A stretch of 64,000 bases of DNA, from contig NZ_ANLA01000013.1 in NCBI RefSeq assembly GCF_000348685.1, positions 1-64,000 on the forward strand. Direction: 5' to 3'. Made by a program: the position numbers and the translations under genes. The DNA comes from Xanthomarina gelatinilytica (GTDB lineage Bacteria > Bacteroidota > Bacteroidia > Flavobacteriales > Flavobacteriaceae). Below the pieces are notes generated by a model. It did not search any database. It had not been told where the DNA came from and was given only the letters and a program-made list of their open reading frames with translations. Position 1 is the stretch's first letter, and every line of letters starts with the position of its first letter. Of this stretch, positions 46,567 through 55,926 are shown piece after piece.

Positions 46567-47913
46567 ATGCTTAAAAAAGGAAGCCAATATATCAACAAAT
46601 ATCCCATAGCCATTTTATTGGTTTATGGCATCCTCTTAAGACTGTTGGTGTTTGTTTGCTATCATGATGTGACCCTTTATCCAGACTCTGAAGATTACAC
46701 AAATTTAGCCCAATACCTCTTACATTTCAGCTTGGAAAACTACACAGGGGAACGCACACCAGGACTCCCTCTTTTAATTGCATTAACTGGTGGAAACCTC
46801 TATGCAACAGTAGCTATCCAAACAGGTATTGGACTGCTTGGTATGTATTTAATTTTCGATTTTAGTAAAACCAAAACCGGAGAAAAACAAACGGCTTTTT
46901 GGATTGCCGTAATAACCACATCTTTTTTACACCTTGTGTTTTATGAATTTGCCATTCTAACCGAAACCCTTACCTTATTTTTCTTATTGTTATCGTTCTG
47001 GTATATCCAAAAATTTAAGCTCCTGGAACCTAAAACAGCCTTGAAACACTATGTAGTTCTATCCATTATATTAAGTTACTTATATTTGGTAAGACCTATG
47101 TTTATTTATGTTCCCATAGGCTTTTCATTATTTTATTTAGTTAAAAATTTCAATTTTGATATAAGAAAAACATTTATAAAATCCCTAAGTATGTCCTTGC
47201 TTCCCTTAGTGACTTTTTATGCTTGGTGTTCGGTAAACGAAAAAAACATCGGGCAATTTACAAGCTCTTACTACTTGGGAATAAATTTGGCTCAAGTTGC
47301 AACCCCTTTCTTTGATAAAGCGCCAGAAGAACATCGGTTAATTAGGGATATTTTTGTAAAACACAGGGATTACGTAGAGCAAAACCTGCCAAAAAAAGAG
47401 TATGCCATGACAGCTTGGTATGCTCACGATGAACTGATTGAGAAAACAGGTTTGTCCAGGCAGGAACTTATGTACAAGCTTGGAGAGATCTCTAAGGGTT
47501 TGATAACATCGCATCCAGATCTGTATGCAAAGCAAGTATTGATTTCCTTTAAGGATTTTTGGTTTACCACATCTATTTTATGGAATGCCAACAAGTTTCA
47601 AAACATATATGTTAGAAAAGCCTTCATCGGTTTGTGGAACTATGTACAAAGGTTTTTACTTATTTTAATCCATACGCTTTTTCTGGTATTTGCCATTAAA
47701 AAACTGTTTCTGTTTTTAAAATCCAAAGGTAAACCCTTTGACCTGGACATTTTGCTGGTAGCAATTATACTTTGTGGTGCCTTGGCACAGGCTTTGGTGG
47801 TTTATGGTTCAAATTCCAGATTTTCCTTTCCCTATTTCCCTTTAATTGTTTACTTTGTGGTAGTAAATGTAACGACCCTAAAAAATAACTATGCAAAACG
47901 TACTTTATCTTAA
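46567..47913 (+). CDS. GT-C-type membrane glycosyltransferase, ArnT/GT39-like
   Basis: A 448-residue protein with about ten membrane helices. The first extracytoplasmic loop has LYPDSEDYTNLAQYL with the acidic pair expected for GT-C enzymes, followed by YTGERTPGLPLLIAL. It probably transfers a sugar from a polyprenyl-phosphate donor on the outer face of the membrane. A paralog of equal length lies at 59473-60819. It starts 1 base after the GT2 stop and overlaps ftsE by 23 bases. Confidence 0.78.
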   Translation: MLKKGSQYINKYPIAILLVYGILLRLLVFVCYHDVTLYPDSEDYTNLAQYLLHFSLENYTGERTPGLPLLIALTGGNLYATVAIQTGIGLLGMYLIFDFSKTKTGEKQTAFWIAVITTSFLHLVFYEFAILTETLTLFFLLLSFWYIQKFKLLEPKTALKHYVVLSIILSYLYLVRPMFIYVPIGFSLFYLVKNFNFDIRKTFIKSLSMSLLPLVTFYAWCSVNEKNIGQFTSSYYLGINLAQVATPFFDKAPEEHRLIRDIFVKHRDYVEQNLPKKEYAMTAWYAHDELIEKTGLSRQELMYKLGEISKGLITSHPDLYAKQVLISFKDFWFTTSILWNANKFQNIYVRKAFIGLWNYVQRFLLILIHTLFLVFAIKKLFLFLKSKGKPFDLDILLVAIILCGALAQALVVYGSNSRFSFPYFPLIVYFVVVNVTTLKNNYAKRTLS

Positions 47914-48580
47914 AGATGCTTCCATATTTCAAGGTGAAAACCTCGTGCTTTCAGACATTAACATTGAAATAAACAAAGGCGAATTTGTTTACTTAATAGG
48001 TAAAACAGGAACTGGAAAAAGCAGTTTCATGAAAACACTTTACGCCGATTTGCCTTTAACCAAAGGCGAAGGCAGCATTGTGGATTTCAATTTACGAACG
48101 CTTAAAGAGAAAGATATTCCGTTTTTAAGACGCAAGCTAGGTGTCGTGTTCCAGGATTTTAAATTACTGACCGATAGAACCATTAACGATAATTTACTGT
48201 TTGTGTTAAAAGCTACAGGCTGGAAAAACAAAAATGACATGAACACGCGTGTGGAAGAGGTTTTAAACAAGGTTGGCATGAAAACCAAAGGCTTTAAATT
48301 TCCTCATGAACTTTCTGGTGGCGAACAACAACGTGTAGCCATTGCAAGGGCTTTGCTGAACAATCCCGAGTTAATACTTGCCGATGAACCTACTGGAAAC
48401 CTGGATCCACAAACCAGTATTGAAGTGATGGAAGTGCTACAAGACATCAATAAAAACGGAAACACCATTTTAATGGCAACCCACGACTATGCCTTGTTGT
48501 TAAAATACCCTAGCAAAACCCTTAAATGCGACGAAAATCAGGTATTTGAAGTGGTACAAAGAAACAAATCAACCACTTAA
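47891..48580 (+). CDS. ftsE: FtsE-like ABC ATPase
   Basis: A 229-residue ATPase of the FtsE/LolD/MacB group. Walker A GKTGTGKS (37-44), signature LSGGEQQRVAIARAL, Walker B LILADEPTGNL, and the switch His of MATHDYALL. FtsE works with FtsX to control peptidoglycan hydrolases at division, but no FtsX gene is adjacent. It overlaps the upstream GT-C gene by 23 bases, so it is co-transcribed with the glycan genes. Naming follows similarity; the partner is unknown. Confidence 0.85.
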   Translation: MQNVLYLKDASIFQGENLVLSDINIEINKGEFVYLIGKTGTGKSSFMKTLYADLPLTKGEGSIVDFNLRTLKEKDIPFLRRKLGVVFQDFKLLTDRTINDNLLFVLKATGWKNKNDMNTRVEEVLNKVGMKTKGFKFPHELSGGEQQRVAIARALLNNPELILADEPTGNLDPQTSIEVMEVLQDINKNGNTILMATHDYALLLKYPSKTLKCDENQVFEVVQRNKSTT

Positions 48581-49497
48581 TAAGCGTGTAAATAGGCATT
48601 AATAAGTAAGGAGCATTTTTTGGCTCCTTGTGCATTTAAATGATCTGCATCGTGAAAATCCTGCAACTGGAATCTAGAGTCCCTGGATAAATCCACTCGT
48701 GTAACGTTTGGGTTGGTTTTTGCCAAATCATCACAAGTCTTATCAATTTTTAGAAGTTTTTCGGGATTTAAATGATCCAGATAGTCTGGATAAACTGGCA
48801 TATTGACCAACAGCACTTGTATGTTTTTTTGTTCACAAAAAGTTATCATATTTTGAATCCTTTCTGTATTCTGTTTAAAATCCATAGAACCATCTTCATG
48901 TTTTCTGGCAACAACTTTTGACAGATAGGCCATTTCCAATGAATCCACAGTTGATAGGTATGTATTTCCCCAACCCTTTTCATCGCAACCAATCAAGCTG
49001 CCTTCCCTTTGGTAATCTAGAAAGGTTTTAAAAGTTTTATCAAACTTCCTGGTTAATGCCAAACTGTATTTTTTTGGATCGTACCAGGCTATCAATGGGA
49101 CTTTCAAATCCATTTGAGCCTCATAAAAGTATTTTCGCCAGATATCTTCTTGGGTATTATCTGCTTGACTCAAGGTGGTATATTCCACAGATATGATAAG
49201 GTATTTTAAATGTGGTAAATGGTCAATGTGTTTTTCAAACAACAATTTATCAAAATAAATGGTCTGACTTACATTTGATAGGTTGTAGGTTTTTAAAGAA
49301 AGCCATTCTGGATTTATTCCAAAAAAAGTATGCGAATCGCCCAACACAAGCACTTCAATATCATCCATGTTATTGGAAATCTGCTCATGTTTATAGGTGT
49401 AATTATTTGGAACCGAACGGTAAAATACCTCAGCAAGCATCCATACAACTACTATTGGAATTAAAAACAGACTGATATGAGTGAGTAGTTTCTTCAT
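48577..49497 (-). CDS. SGNH-fold hydrolase/acetyltransferase-like membrane protein
   Basis: A 306-residue protein with one N-terminal membrane anchor (about 9-25) and an extracytoplasmic SGNH domain: GDSH at 53-56 with the catalytic Ser, and the Asp-x-x-His pair in FHDADHLN near 285. Proteins of this kind act with MBOAT partners to O-acetylate surface polymers (compare AlgJ/AlgX with AlgI). The MBOAT gene lies directly upstream; its stop overlaps this ATG in the sequence TAATG, so the two are translationally coupled. It converges on ftsE with a 4-base stop overlap. Confidence 0.85.
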   Translation of the reverse strand: MKKLLTHISLFLIPIVVVWMLAEVFYRSVPNNYTYKHEQISNNMDDIEVLVLGDSHTFFGINPEWLSLKTYNLSNVSQTIYFDKLLFEKHIDHLPHLKYLIISVEYTTLSQADNTQEDIWRKYFYEAQMDLKVPLIAWYDPKKYSLALTRKFDKTFKTFLDYQREGSLIGCDEKGWGNTYLSTVDSLEMAYLSKVVARKHEDGSMDFKQNTERIQNMITFCEQKNIQVLLVNMPVYPDYLDHLNPEKLLKIDKTCDDLAKTNPNVTRVDLSRDSRFQLQDFHDADHLNAQGAKKCSLLINAYLHAY

Positions 49498-50927
49498 TAA
49501 AACTGAAAATATATAAACGGTTGTGTGTCTCCTGCAAAATAAAAAATAGCAAAGGCCAATCCATAATAAATAGCTATTCGGATGGGTTTGGATGCTATAA
49601 AATCTATTTCCAATACATGTTTTTTATCTCTTTGAAGCCATTCAAAAACCATATAAACCATTAAAAACAACACCAAACCTCTTGACACTGTTGGAAATGA
49701 AAACAAAGAAAAATTAAACATCCCTTGTAAATACAAAAACGCATGAGTTATATTTTCTGCCCTAAAAAACACCCAAGCCAAAAGCACAATAAAGAACGTA
49801 AAGCCTATTTGTAAAGTGGTTTTGAAACTAGGGAACCATCTCCCTTTATCTGCCACGTCCTTAAAACTGGCATGTGTTTTCTGAAACATAAGAGGCAGAA
49901 AAAAAAGTGCATGTATCAATCCCCAAATTATAAAGGTCCAATTGGCACCATGCCAAAAACCACTTAAAAGAAAAACAACAAAAATATTACGTATCCACTT
50001 GGGTCTGGACACTTGATTGCCTCCTAGGGGAATATACACATAATCGCGAAACCAAGTACTCAAGGAAATATGCCAACGTCTCCAAAATTCCCCAAGGTTT
50101 CTGGACAAATAAGGTGCATTGAAATTCTGCATCAAATCAAACCCCAGTAATCTGGCTGAACCTATGGCAATATCAGAATAGCCTGAAAAGTCGCCATAAA
50201 TTTGGAACGCGAAAAAGAAAGCCCCAAAAAACAAGGTGCTTCCACTATACTCTGTGTAATGGGTGAAAATGTCGTTTACGGCCAAAGCACAATTATCTGC
50301 TATCACCATTTTTTTGAAAAGTCCAAGCAGGATCAACCTTAAACCATCAACACTTTTTGTATAATCAAAGGTTCTTTTTCTTTCAAATTGTGGCAATAAA
50401 TTGGAAGCCCTTTCTATAGGTCCAGCAACCAATTGAGGAAAAAAGCTCACAAATGCAAAGAACGATAACATATTGTTGGTAGGTTCTATGCGCTCTCTAT
50501 ATACATCAATGGTGTAACTTAAGGTTTGAAAGGTGTAAAAACTAATCCCAACAGGCAGTAGGATATCTAAAGTACTCGATTCTAAAGACCTTCCAAAAAG
50601 CAAGAAAACCTCTTGAAAAGATTCCAAAAAGAAGTTGTAATACTTAAAAAAACCCAGAATGCCCAAATTCACCATGAGACTTGTGATTAAAAGCAGGTTT
50701 CTTTTGGACTTAGCCTTGGTTTTCGCCAAAAGACGTCCTACGGAATAGTCTACCAAAGAGCTTAAAAAAATAAGCCCTAAAAAACGCCAATCCCAACATG
50801 CATAAAAGAAATAACTTGCCACAAGAAGGAACAAGTTTTGGATTTTAATGTTTTTGTTGAAAACAAACCAATACAACAAAAAGATTATTGGCATAAAAAT
50901 GGCAAAATCTATGGTATTGAATAGCAT
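49497..50927 (-). CDS. MBOAT family O-acyltransferase, AlgI-like
   Basis: A 476-residue polytopic membrane enzyme that passes acetyl groups across the membrane onto polysaccharide. The MBOAT/AlgI marks are FFPQLVAGPIERASNLLPQF, FQIYGDFSGYSDIAIGSARL and the catalytic His in LLSGFWHGANWTFIIWG, followed by RRWHISLSTWFRDYVYIPLGG. It pairs with the downstream SGNH protein. The ATG at 50927 ends a long gene-free gap in the upstream direction. Confidence 0.93.
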   Translation of the reverse strand: MLFNTIDFAIFMPIIFLLYWFVFNKNIKIQNLFLLVASYFFYACWDWRFLGLIFLSSLVDYSVGRLLAKTKAKSKRNLLLITSLMVNLGILGFFKYYNFFLESFQEVFLLFGRSLESSTLDILLPVGISFYTFQTLSYTIDVYRERIEPTNNMLSFFAFVSFFPQLVAGPIERASNLLPQFERKRTFDYTKSVDGLRLILLGLFKKMVIADNCALAVNDIFTHYTEYSGSTLFFGAFFFAFQIYGDFSGYSDIAIGSARLLGFDLMQNFNAPYLSRNLGEFWRRWHISLSTWFRDYVYIPLGGNQVSRPKWIRNIFVVFLLSGFWHGANWTFIIWGLIHALFFLPLMFQKTHASFKDVADKGRWFPSFKTTLQIGFTFFIVLLAWVFFRAENITHAFLYLQGMFNFSLFSFPTVSRGLVLFLMVYMVFEWLQRDKKHVLEIDFIASKPIRIAIYYGLAFAIFYFAGDTQPFIYFQF

Positions 50928-51069
50928 TGGTTTTGGTTAGAAGTTGGTTGTAAATGTAACAATCTATTTTTACTATTGAAACTAAAAAAAAGACTGGTGG
51001 TAAATATATACTTTTTTAAATCATTCTAAATGGCTTAAAAAGCGTGTTCTTAGCAATAATTTTTGTTTT

Positions 51070-51095
51070 GTCATTCTGAACAAAGTGAAGAATCC
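51070..51095. repeat. REP-like motif, reverse orientation
   Basis: Reads GTCATTCTGAACAAAG, continued by TGAAGAATCC; its complement matches the GATTCyTC...GAATGACA pattern seen at 36888-36916. Confidence 0.5.
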
Positions 51096-51299
51096 ATTAA
51101 AAATCAATGAGCTTCCTCCTTCAACGGAATAACAAAATATCAAACATTCCATATAATGAGATAGTACGCAATATTCATTAAATAATTTCATGTTACAAAC
51201 AAATAGCGTCCAAAACGATTTAATAAAACAGCTGAAGTGATAGCATTACTTTGGCTAAATGGCTTTTTAAAAAATAAGAAGTTAAAATGTCAGGGTACG

Positions 51300-51480
51300 T
51301 TATAAAACGGCCTATCGAAAATTTATCGTAAAATTTGAAGTGAAGCTACCGTAAAAATTTTAGGCTGTTTGAGCTAGCTAAAACTTTTGAAATAGCAATG
51401 AACATAACAGCGAGTTCCTAAAATTTAGGTGGCAAACGATAAATTTAGGTAAAGGTTCGTAAGCCTAGACTTTTTTGTTT
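51300..51480. repeat. structured intergenic repeat in the 755-bp gap
   Basis: The gap 50928-51682 holds no convincing gene. Within it two nested inverted pairs can be seen: AAATTTATCGT (51319-51329) with ACGATAAATTT (51436-51446), and AAATTTTAGG (51355-51364) with CCTAAAATTT (51417-51426). An AT-rich stretch with CTTTTTTGTTTCTTTTTT follows at about 51469. I recall very similar text at many places in other flavobacterial genomes, so it is probably a dispersed repeat; copies here could not be counted. Confidence 0.5.
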
Positions 51481-51682
51481 CTTTTTTGGTCAATGCAAAT
51501 CGACGTAGGAGATTCATGAATACAATAATTTAAAAATAATAAATCATGAACTAAAAAAGAAAATTATTTAGGACAATATTGGTTACAAACATTTTTTTAA
51601 TGGTTGTCTAAAGAATGAATTTCATGCAATTAGTGAAAATTGCTTCAATAATCATTAGATTTGAACCACAGAACCAACAGGC

Positions 51683-52567
51683 ATGCTATCCATTTTAATA
51701 CCTACATATCATTACAACGCGTATCCTTTAGCCCAGGAACTTGAAAGACAAGCTTTGGATGCTAATGTTGTGTTTGAGCTAATTTGTGTGGATGATGGCT
51801 CTTTTTCTGATGCAAACATTGAAAACCAAAAAATAAACAGTTTAACCAACTGTAAATTTATAGAAGCCAAAAAAAATGTTGGTAGAACAGCCAGTAGGTT
51901 GTTTTTGGCAGAACAAGCGCAATATCAATGGCTGTTATTTATTGATGCAGATGTCCTGCCCAAAAACCAGGATTTTCTGGTTAAATACCTTAACGAGATG
52001 AAAAAAAACCATGAAGCAGTTTTTGGTGGTTTTGCGTATAAGGACACCTCGTATTCCAAAAACAACTCGTTACGTTATACTTTTGGAAAAAAACGTGAAG
52101 AGGTAGATGCTTCCAAAAGAAACAAAACCCCTTATAAGGTGATAATTTCTGCCAATTTTTTGATAAAAAAAACGCTGTACTTAGAACTGATAAAGAACCA
52201 TACAGACAACAGTTACGGGATGGATTATTTAATAGGCTCCTTATTAAAAACCAACCAAAGCAATGTTTGGCACATTAACAATGAAGTGTATCATTTTGGA
52301 CTGGATGATAACACAACCTTTCTTAAAAAAACAGAACATGCCATGCAAACCCTTTACCATTTGTATGCCTCCAATAAGGTAAACAAAAACAACATTAGCC
52401 TTTTAAAAGCATATGGTTTTCTTAAGTTTTTATACTTACATAGGCTTTTTGGAACATGTCTGTCTTATTTCGACTCTAAAATAAAATTGAACTTAACCCA
52501 AGAAAACCCAAATATGTTTTTATTTGATCTGTATAGATTGGGTTATTTTTGTAGATTACACCATTAG
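51683..52567 (+). CDS. glycosyltransferase family 2
   Basis: A 294-residue GT-A enzyme: N-terminal MLSILIPTYHYNAYPLAQEL, nucleotide site LICVDDGSFSDANIE and metal-binding FIDADVLPK. The C-terminal half differs from usual GT2s and ends LFDLYRLGYFCRLHH. It is the first gene after the 755-base gap. The stop precedes the next ATG by a base, so the two GT2 genes are coupled. Acceptor unknown. Confidence 0.85.
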   Translation: MLSILIPTYHYNAYPLAQELERQALDANVVFELICVDDGSFSDANIENQKINSLTNCKFIEAKKNVGRTASRLFLAEQAQYQWLLFIDADVLPKNQDFLVKYLNEMKKNHEAVFGGFAYKDTSYSKNNSLRYTFGKKREEVDASKRNKTPYKVIISANFLIKKTLYLELIKNHTDNSYGMDYLIGSLLKTNQSNVWHINNEVYHFGLDDNTTFLKKTEHAMQTLYHLYASNKVNKNNISLLKAYGFLKFLYLHRLFGTCLSYFDSKIKLNLTQENPNMFLFDLYRLGYFCRLHH

Positions 52568-52568
52568 A

Positions 52569-53516
52569 ATGAAACCATTTTTTTCCATAATCATCCCTTT
52601 ATACAATAAAGAAAAGCACATTAAAAACACCTTACAGAGTGTTCTTGACCAAAGCTTTTCAAATTATGAGGTTATTATCGTTAATGATGGCTCTACCGAC
52701 AATAGTTTAAATCAAGTAAACGCTGTAATCGATGAAAGAATAAAGGTATATTCCATAGAAAACTCTGGCGTTTCTGCAGCCAGGAATTATGGGATAAAAA
52801 AAGCCCAAGCAGAGTATATAGCTTTTTTGGATGCCGACGATTTGTGGGAAAGCCACCATTTAAAAAATCTGGACGAACTTTTAAAGACTTTTCCAGATTG
52901 TGGACTTTATGCAACTGCTTATAACAGAAAACTACAAGATAAAATATTCAAGGTTAAGTACCATTTAATTCCACATGACACAACATGGATGGGTATTGTT
53001 TCTGATTATTTTAAATCAAGCATTTATAATCCCATAGCTTGGACTTCGGCTGTAATGGTTCCAAAAAAAATTCTGGAAACACTAAATGGTTTTGATGAAA
53101 ATATTACCCTTGGAGCAGGAGAAGACACTGACTTATGGATAAGAATCGCTTTAAAATATCGAATTGCATTTCACAGTAAAGTAACTGCCATACATAATTT
53201 ACATGCAGATAACAGATTATCTAATACAAATACCAACAAAAGAGCTTTCATAGATTTGAACAAATATGAAACATTTGCATCCTCCAACAGTTCATTAAAA
53301 AAATATTTAGATATAAATAAATTTTCTATAGGCCTACAATATAAGCTATCTGGAAACAAAGAAAGAGCCCAAACCATGTTTGAATCTTTGGATACAAGAA
53401 GCTTAAATAAGAAACAACTTTTTTTAATGAGATTAAACAGACCCTTGTTACACTTATTTGTAAAAATTCAAAATGGATTACGAACTATAAACATCAATTT
53501 AACCCCTTTTCACTAG
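52569..53516 (+). CDS. glycosyltransferase family 2
   Basis: A 315-residue GT2 enzyme from the ATG at 52569 (a TTG 15 codons earlier is open, but lies inside the previous gene). Motifs: FFSIIIPLYNKEKHIKNTL, IIVNDGSTDNS, and FLDADDLWESHH with the DxD metal site. The typical acceptor-side segment GAGEDTDLWIRIAL is present. Its 3' end overlaps the converging ketoisomerase gene by 18 bases. Confidence 0.9.
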   Translation: MKPFFSIIIPLYNKEKHIKNTLQSVLDQSFSNYEVIIVNDGSTDNSLNQVNAVIDERIKVYSIENSGVSAARNYGIKKAQAEYIAFLDADDLWESHHLKNLDELLKTFPDCGLYATAYNRKLQDKIFKVKYHLIPHDTTWMGIVSDYFKSSIYNPIAWTSAVMVPKKILETLNGFDENITLGAGEDTDLWIRIALKYRIAFHSKVTAIHNLHADNRLSNTNTNKRAFIDLNKYETFASSNSSLKKYLDINKFSIGLQYKLSGNKERAQTMFESLDTRSLNKKQLFLMRLNRPLLHLFVKIQNGLRTININLTPFH

Positions 53517-53915
53517 AACAAATTCTTTGTAATTTCTAATATAATCAGATTCATCATATTCTTCAGAAGCCAAGACCAAGCATACAGAACCTGAAGAAAA
53601 GTTCTCCAGCTCACGCCAAATCCCATTGGGTATCAACAAACCTTTATTGGGCTTGTTTAAGGTTATTTTGGTTTTTTGGTTTCCATCGTCCAAAACCACA
53701 TCAAAACTACCACTTAAAGCTATTAAAAACTGATATAGATTTTTATGTGCATGACCTCCTCTATAGGCATTACTGGGCACATCATATAAGTAATACACAC
53801 GTTTCACAGAAAAAGGAATACAGTCTTTTTCAATAACAGACAGGTTCCCTCTACCTTTTTTATCTTCAATTTTTGGAATCTCTAAAATCTTTACTTCTTC
53901 AAGTTTTGTATTCAT
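53499..53915 (-). CDS. sugar 3,4-ketoisomerase, FdtA/QdtA family
   Basis: A 138-residue cupin that moves the keto group in dTDP-4-keto-6-deoxyglucose from C4 to C3. The catalytic His pair is in YRGGHAHKNL (H55, H57), followed by FDVVLDDG and the LLIPNGIWRELENFSSGSVC beta-strands. With the aminotransferase encoded at 57233-58363 it would make dTDP-3-amino-3,6-dideoxyhexose (the Fuc3N/Qui3N route). Galacto and gluco products cannot be told apart. It overlaps the upstream GT2 by 4 bases (ATGA). Confidence 0.87.
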   Translation of the reverse strand: MNTKLEEVKILEIPKIEDKKGRGNLSVIEKDCIPFSVKRVYYLYDVPSNAYRGGHAHKNLYQFLIALSGSFDVVLDDGNQKTKITLNKPNKGLLIPNGIWRELENFSSGSVCLVLASEEYDESDYIRNYKEFVLVKRG

Positions 53916-54733
53916 AGTGTTTTTTTAAAATCCTTAATCCCTTTTAAAGCCAACTTGACTTTTTCAAAAACGTCACTAAATTTAATATACTTGTTTTTTA
54001 CAAGAAAGTATACGTATCGAACAATCCAAAAATAAGCTAGTTTTTTATACTTGTAATAGTTTAAAGCACCTCTGGCGTAAACAATCTCGTCATCACCTAA
54101 CTTTCTACCTGAATTATGCTCTGAATGTGCAACTATAAAAGCATTGTTAAAATAAATTAATCCATTTTGTTTTAATATGTTTCTGCAAAAAAGAGATTCT
54201 TCTGCCGTAGGAAATGGAGCTCCCAGCCCAAACCTAACATCAAAAGTAATTTTTTTATTTAATATAAGTTTCCTGTTAATTGCCATTTCAATCGATGACA
54301 TACCTCTTATTGTCTTCAGGTTGTGTTTACAGTCTTTAATTGGGTATTTCCTGAAATCATCACCTTTAAAGTTTTTGGCTTTAAAATGAATCAATGCTGC
54401 TTCAGGATACAACTTAAAAGCTTCCATTATTTTGTTTTCAAAGCCTTCCAAGTAAACAACATCGTCATCTGCAAGTAAACAAATATCTCCAATGGCATGT
54501 TGTATGGCTAGATTTCTACTTCGGCTCAAACCTCTTTCAAAGGCATTGATTACACGAATGTTGGGCTTATGGGAAACCAATAGCTTATGCTCACTGGTTT
54601 GATTAATTATCAAAAGATGGTAGTGCTCCAGATCATTGTTTTTAAACATGTTATCAATAAAATCCAAAGTGGTCCTGTTGGTTGTAGCCACCAAAATTTC
54701 AAAGGGAATATGAGTTTTTTCTGAAATGTTCAT
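53912..54733 (-). CDS. glycosyltransferase family 2
   Basis: A 273-residue GT-A-fold transferase: FEILVATTNRTTLDFIDNMF, LLIINQTSEHK, and the acidic metal site LLADDDVVYLEGFE. In place of the usual NDGS loop it has NQTS, as in some atypical GT2s. The C-terminal region contains GLGAPFPTAEESLFCRNIL. The ATG is at 54733, sharing that base region with the divergent glycosyltransferase open frame. It overlaps the ketoisomerase by 4 bases, so they are coupled. Confidence 0.82.
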   Translation of the reverse strand: MNISEKTHIPFEILVATTNRTTLDFIDNMFKNNDLEHYHLLIINQTSEHKLLVSHKPNIRVINAFERGLSRSRNLAIQHAIGDICLLADDDVVYLEGFENKIMEAFKLYPEAALIHFKAKNFKGDDFRKYPIKDCKHNLKTIRGMSSIEMAINRKLILNKKITFDVRFGLGAPFPTAEESLFCRNILKQNGLIYFNNAFIVAHSEHNSGRKLGDDEIVYARGALNYYKYKKLAYFWIVRYVYFLVKNKYIKFSDVFEKVKLALKGIKDFKKTL

Positions 54734-54774
54734 TGAAACGAGTATCTTTGAACAACAAAGGTATCAAAATAAGC

Positions 54775-55926
54775 ATGCAAATACTTTTAATTGGAGAATT
54801 TAGTCGGTTGCATAATTCACTAAAAGAAGGCTTACAAAAATTAGGGCACGAAGTTGTTTTGGTAGGAAATGGCGACCTATTTAAAAACTTCCCTACCGAT
54901 GTTGACCTATCTGTTAAAACCTGCAACAAGCCCGTTTTGCTCTTCTTTAGAAAAGCCATCCACAAACTTACCGGATTTGATATAGCCGACTTTGAAGTGG
55001 CTTATAAGTTTCATAAAGCCTTAAAACACCTTCAGGGTTTTGATGTGGTGCAACTTATAAATGAAGATGCCCTTTACATACATCCTAGATTGCAAATCCC
55101 TTTATTAGAAAAGCTTTTTAAACAAAACAAAAACCTGTTTTTGCTCTCTTGTGGAGACGATTTTGTAAACATAAATTACTTCTTGAAAGAACAAGAACCT
55201 TATTCCATTTTAACACCTTATTTAAATAACATAAAACTAAAAAAGCAATTTCGGTATTGTTTAAAATATGTCACGCCTGCTTACAGAAAACTTCACGGGT
55301 TTATTTATAAAAACAGTTGTGGCACCATAGCATCAGATATGGATTACCATATTCCTTTAAAGGGCAACCCCAAATATTTAGGGCTGATACCCAACCCAAT
55401 AAACACAGATATTATTGAATTTACTCCTTGCCAGATTACTGATAAAATCCGTATTTTTCATGGTGTAAACACCCTATCACAAATAAAAAAAGGATCCCAT
55501 TTTTTTACGAAAGCCCTAGACATTATAAAAGAAACATATCCAGATAGAGTAGAAATTCATACCACCTACAACTTGCCTTATAAAGAATATATAGAAGTTT
55601 ACAATCAAGCGCATATCCTTTTAGATCAAGTGTACAGCTACGATCAAGGATATAATGCACTAGAAGCCATGGCTAAAGGGAAAGTGGTGTTTACTGGAGC
55701 AGAACAGGCTTGGCTGGACCATTACAATCTAGAAAAAGACACAGTTGCCATAAATGCCTTACCTGAAGTGTCAAAAATTGTTGAAAAACTGGAATGGCTG
55801 ATAGAAAACCCTAAATGTATTGAAGAGATCTCAAAAAACGCCAGAGCATTTATAGAAAAAGAACATCACTACCTAAAGATAGCAAACAGCTATTTAAAGA
55901 TATGGGGAACGCATATTAAGAATTAG
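54775..55926 (+). CDS. glycosyltransferase, GT-B fold
   Basis: A 383-residue protein. It starts MQILLIGEFSRLHNSLKEGL, a typical GT-B first strand and helix. The C-terminal donor site includes QVYSYDQGYNALEAMAKGKV (about 295-315) with the Glu that binds the nucleotide sugar. No membrane segment. The ATG at 54775 is preferred over an open TTG at 54733, which would overlap the divergent gene. It overlaps the converging flippase gene by 11 bases. Confidence 0.82.
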   Translation: MQILLIGEFSRLHNSLKEGLQKLGHEVVLVGNGDLFKNFPTDVDLSVKTCNKPVLLFFRKAIHKLTGFDIADFEVAYKFHKALKHLQGFDVVQLINEDALYIHPRLQIPLLEKLFKQNKNLFLLSCGDDFVNINYFLKEQEPYSILTPYLNNIKLKKQFRYCLKYVTPAYRKLHGFIYKNSCGTIASDMDYHIPLKGNPKYLGLIPNPINTDIIEFTPCQITDKIRIFHGVNTLSQIKKGSHFFTKALDIIKETYPDRVEIHTTYNLPYKEYIEVYNQAHILLDQVYSYDQGYNALEAMAKGKVVFTGAEQAWLDHYNLEKDTVAINALPEVSKIVEKLEWLIENPKCIEEISKNARAFIEKEHHYLKIANSYLKIWGTHIKN

